NCBI RefSeq assembly: GCF_000936425.1
Contig: NZ_AVFK01000019.1
Location: forward strand, 62,001 to 126,000
Length of the DNA: 64,000 nucleotides
Direction: 5' to 3'
Source of the DNA: Skermanella aerolata KACC 11604
GTDB taxonomy: Bacteria > Pseudomonadota > Alphaproteobacteria > Azospirillales > Azospirillaceae
Below, one piece after another: positions 61,869 to 64,000 of this stretch. The translations under genes and the position numbers were made by a program. A model generated the notes under the pieces. It saw nothing but the letters and a program-made list of their open reading frames with translations. It made no database searches and had not been told where the DNA came from. Within the stretch, counting starts at the first letter, position 1. Every line of letters begins with the position of its first letter.

Positions 61869-63992
61869 TCAGGTCGGCCGGCAGCCTAGCCGCAACGCTC
61901 CCCAGTGGCGTCCATGGACGAGCACCGGGGCGCTGACGTCCTTCATCAGCAGGAACTTCCCGCCGCCCATGTCGCGCCGGTAGGTCTGGACCAGCGCCGG
62001 TGCCCGGCTGCGGGCGGCGGCGATGCCGGTGAAGTCGTCGAAGATACGCCGGTTGCGGCAGTTGGCGACGTTCCAGGCGATCTCGCCCGGCCGCTGCGGC
62101 AGCGAGTATTTCAGGTTGTGCGTGGGCAGGTAGCCGTTGCGGTCCACCGTGGCGCAGAAATCGATCCTCTGCTCCTTCTGGAGCACCGCCTCCTGGATCG
62201 GCGGCAGCAGCCGGTCGAACAGCTCCGTATAGCCCGTCAGGTATTGCTGGGGATCGGACCCGGCGATCGGCTGGTAGGCGGTCGAGAAGACTTCGTCGGC
62301 GCTGATGCCGCCGCTGTCGATGGTATCGTCCAGCAATCCCGAGATCTGCCGGGCCGCCGCCTGGACCGTCGCGATCAGCGCGTCGTCGCCGCTGTGCCAG
62401 CGGTCCAGCGCACGGGCCAGGACCGCCGTGACATCGGCCGCCAGGTCGAGGAAATGGGCGTGGATGACCTCCCCTTCCGCATTGGCGACTTCCGCCTGGA
62501 TCGTGCCGATATCGGGGATCGCCAGCGTCAGCGGCGTCCCCGCCGGAGCCGTCCCGCCGTCCAGGCGGATCTGGGCGCCGCCGCTCGATATGTTCTCGAC
62601 CACCGCCGGCTGCCGGACCCCGCCGACGGTACACTCCACCCGCAGGTCGACGGCGACCCGCGCCGCCCGCCGCCGTTCGGCGAAGCGGGAGTTGCGCAGG
62701 CTCGCGATCACCCGCTTCTCGATGTTGACCACCTGCCCGACCAGTTCGGAGGTATTGTGGCGAAGCTGGGTCGACACCTTCGTCGTCACGCCCGCCTGCG
62801 TCGCGACGCTGCCGATCGGTTCATGCACCAGGCGGACGCTGTCGGCCGTCTGGCTGACCGACTGGGCGATGTCGCGGGTGACGGCGTCCTGCTCGACCAC
62901 CGCCGCCGCGATCGCGCCGATCGTCTCGTTGACCATCTCCACCCGCCCGGCTACGTCGGAGATGGCCGAAACCGTTTCTCCGATCGCCTGCTGCATCGAA
63001 TGGATCTCGTTACGGATATTGCCTGTCGCGTTGTTGGTCTGGTCGGCAAGCTGCTTGACCTCGTTGGCGACGACGGAAAAGCCCTTGCCGGCTTCGCCCG
63101 CCCGCGCCGCCTCGATGCTGGCGTTGAGCGCCAGCAGGCGCGTCTCCTTGGCAATCTTCTCGATCAGCGTCGCGATTGAGCCGATCCGGTCCGACACGTC
63201 GTTCAGGTTGGCGGCGATGCCACGCGCCGCCTGCGACCGGGACGTCGCATCCTGTGCCGCTCCGGTCGACCGGTCCACCTGGGACGAGATTTCCGCGATG
63301 GACGCGGAAAGCTCCTGCGCCGCCGCCGCTATGGTCTGTGCGTTGGCATCCGCCTCGTGCGACGCCGCGGCGACATGGTCGCCGTCCTCGCTGACCCGCT
63401 GCGCTGCACCCAGCACCTCGTCGGATGCCGATTCCATCGCCTGCGCCTTGCGGCGGACCAGCTGGACCGCGTCGTCCAGTTCCTGCTCGAAGGTGTCGGC
63501 CAGGTCCAGCAACTCGTCGGTGACCTGCTGCTCCGTCGTGGTGTCGGTATAGACGGACAAAGCCAGTTCCGCCTCCATCAGGAGCGTGCGGATCAGCGTC
63601 GCGGCCTGATCGGCGGCGGCCTGCCGGCTCCAGCGGTTGCGCTCGATCACCGAGCGCACCAGCCGCTCCATGATGAAGGAATAGGCCGAGAGGTAGAATC
63701 GCGGCTTCAGCCCGACGCGGTGATGCGCGGCTCCGATCCGCTGGACCCGTTCGACATAGGCGGCATCGATGCCGTCGGCGAAAAGCTTGTGCCAGTGGTC
63801 CTGCTGGGCGCAGATCAGCCGGGAAACCATGCCCTCCGCAGCGATAAGCTCCGCGGTTTCTGGAAATCCTCTAAGAAACGAATAGAAATCATTCAAAATA
63901 TTGTCGAGGTCGGCGTTCACGTGCGGACCAAGTTGGAACAGCGAACGTTGCGTTGCAGCATCGATCCGCCAAAGGTCCAGCTCGAGCGACAC
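61869..63992 (-). CDS. Globin-coupled soluble chemoreceptor with PilZ domain
   Basis: A 707-residue cytoplasmic methyl-accepting protein with no transmembrane segment. Residues ~5-165 are a protoglobin sensor ([20 protein letters not shown]; proximal histidine probably H90). The MCP signalling core is at ~200-420 (tip [20 protein letters not shown]). A PilZ c-di-GMP domain follows (RRRAAR at ~440-445 and ENISSGGAQ at 466-474). The C-terminal ~140 residues ([49 protein letters not shown]) are a Cache-like domain seen in other alphaproteobacterial MCPs. The GTG at 63992 is taken as start, but the frame is open to the window edge, so it may begin beyond it. Confidence 0.88.
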   Translation of the reverse strand: MSLELDLWRIDAATQRSLFQLGPHVNADLDNILNDFYSFLRGFPETAELIAAEGMVSRLICAQQDHWHKLFADGIDAAYVERVQRIGAAHHRVGLKPRFYLSAYSFIMERLVRSVIERNRWSRQAAADQAATLIRTLLMEAELALSVYTDTTTEQQVTDELLDLADTFEQELDDAVQLVRRKAQAMESASDEVLGAAQRVSEDGDHVAAASHEADANAQTIAAAAQELSASIAEISSQVDRSTGAAQDATSRSQAARGIAANLNDVSDRIGSIATLIEKIAKETRLLALNASIEAARAGEAGKGFSVVANEVKQLADQTNNATGNIRNEIHSMQQAIGETVSAISDVAGRVEMVNETIGAIAAAVVEQDAVTRDIAQSVSQTADSVRLVHEPIGSVATQAGVTTKVSTQLRHNTSELVGQVVNIEKRVIASLRNSRFAERRRAARVAVDLRVECTVGGVRQPAVVENISSGGAQIRLDGGTAPAGTPLTLAIPDIGTIQAEVANAEGEVIHAHFLDLAADVTAVLARALDRWHSGDDALIATVQAAARQISGLLDDTIDSGGISADEVFSTAYQPIAGSDPQQYLTGYTELFDRLLPPIQEAVLQKEQRIDFCATVDRNGYLPTHNLKYSLPQRPGEIAWNVANCRNRRIFDDFTGIAAARSRAPALVQTYRRDMGGGKFLLMKDVSAPVLVHGRHWGALRLGCRPT

Positions 63993-64000
63993 TCCATGCG

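Overview
The window is chromosomal DNA from a high-GC alphaproteobacterium, most likely of the Rhodospirillales/Azospirillaceae type (Azospirillum or Skermanella-like). This is inferred from gene content, not from an rRNA gene. The pointers are a fused trpE(G) behind a Trp-rich leader peptide, an adjacent RegB/RegA-type redox pair, a TAXI-type TRAP transporter with fused permease, a globin-coupled chemoreceptor, divergent motA/motB and an Atm1-type ABC exporter. No rRNA, tRNA, CRISPR array, prophage or complete insertion sequence was seen.

Layout. 1-9.3 kb: a truncated MlaF-like ATPase and its STAS-fused MlaE-like permease, an EhuB-like binding protein, a hybrid histidine kinase, a 5'-nucleotidase, an AgcS alanine/sodium symporter and an EthD protein. 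9.3-14.7 kb: a minus-strand run in transcription order of an unusual phosphoribosyltransferase/kinase-like protein, Atm1 exporter, heme oxygenase and MeaB GTPase. 14.9-20 kb: DUF2934 protein, UV-damage endonuclease, a 26-residue membrane peptide, and the TAXI TRAP binding protein and permease separated by a MITE-like repeat element.

20-28.8 kb is an accessory, defence-island-like stretch. It holds a MazE-like antitoxin followed by a 12-codon MazF remnant and a GNAT acetyltransferase, a NYN/LOTUS gene broken by an amber codon, a possible toxin/DUF2283 pair, and a 1406-residue TIR-CHAT-NTPase-TPR protein. REP-like palindromes and a frameshifted Tat-signal gene follow. The TIR-CHAT protein is the best candidate for an undescribed system: two effector domains and a STAND-type switch in one chain, with no partner gene nearby.

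28.8-47.2 kb: NAD synthetase, the translationally coupled queuosine set queA-tgt-queF-queG, small genes, a probable sRNA resembling suhB/mmgR (about 37013-37094), a CHASE/PAS histidine kinase, a renalase-like flavoprotein, regA-regB, an ABC-2 exporter and a TamA-type outer-membrane protein. 47.4-64 kb: typA, a WD40/cytochrome c fusion, a phd-vapC toxin-antitoxin with two matching operators, a nitrate/taurine-type ABC transporter, ctpA, motA/motB, trpL-trpE(G) with a readable attenuator, a 14-residue-repeat coiled-coil protein, and a soluble globin-MCP-PilZ chemoreceptor.
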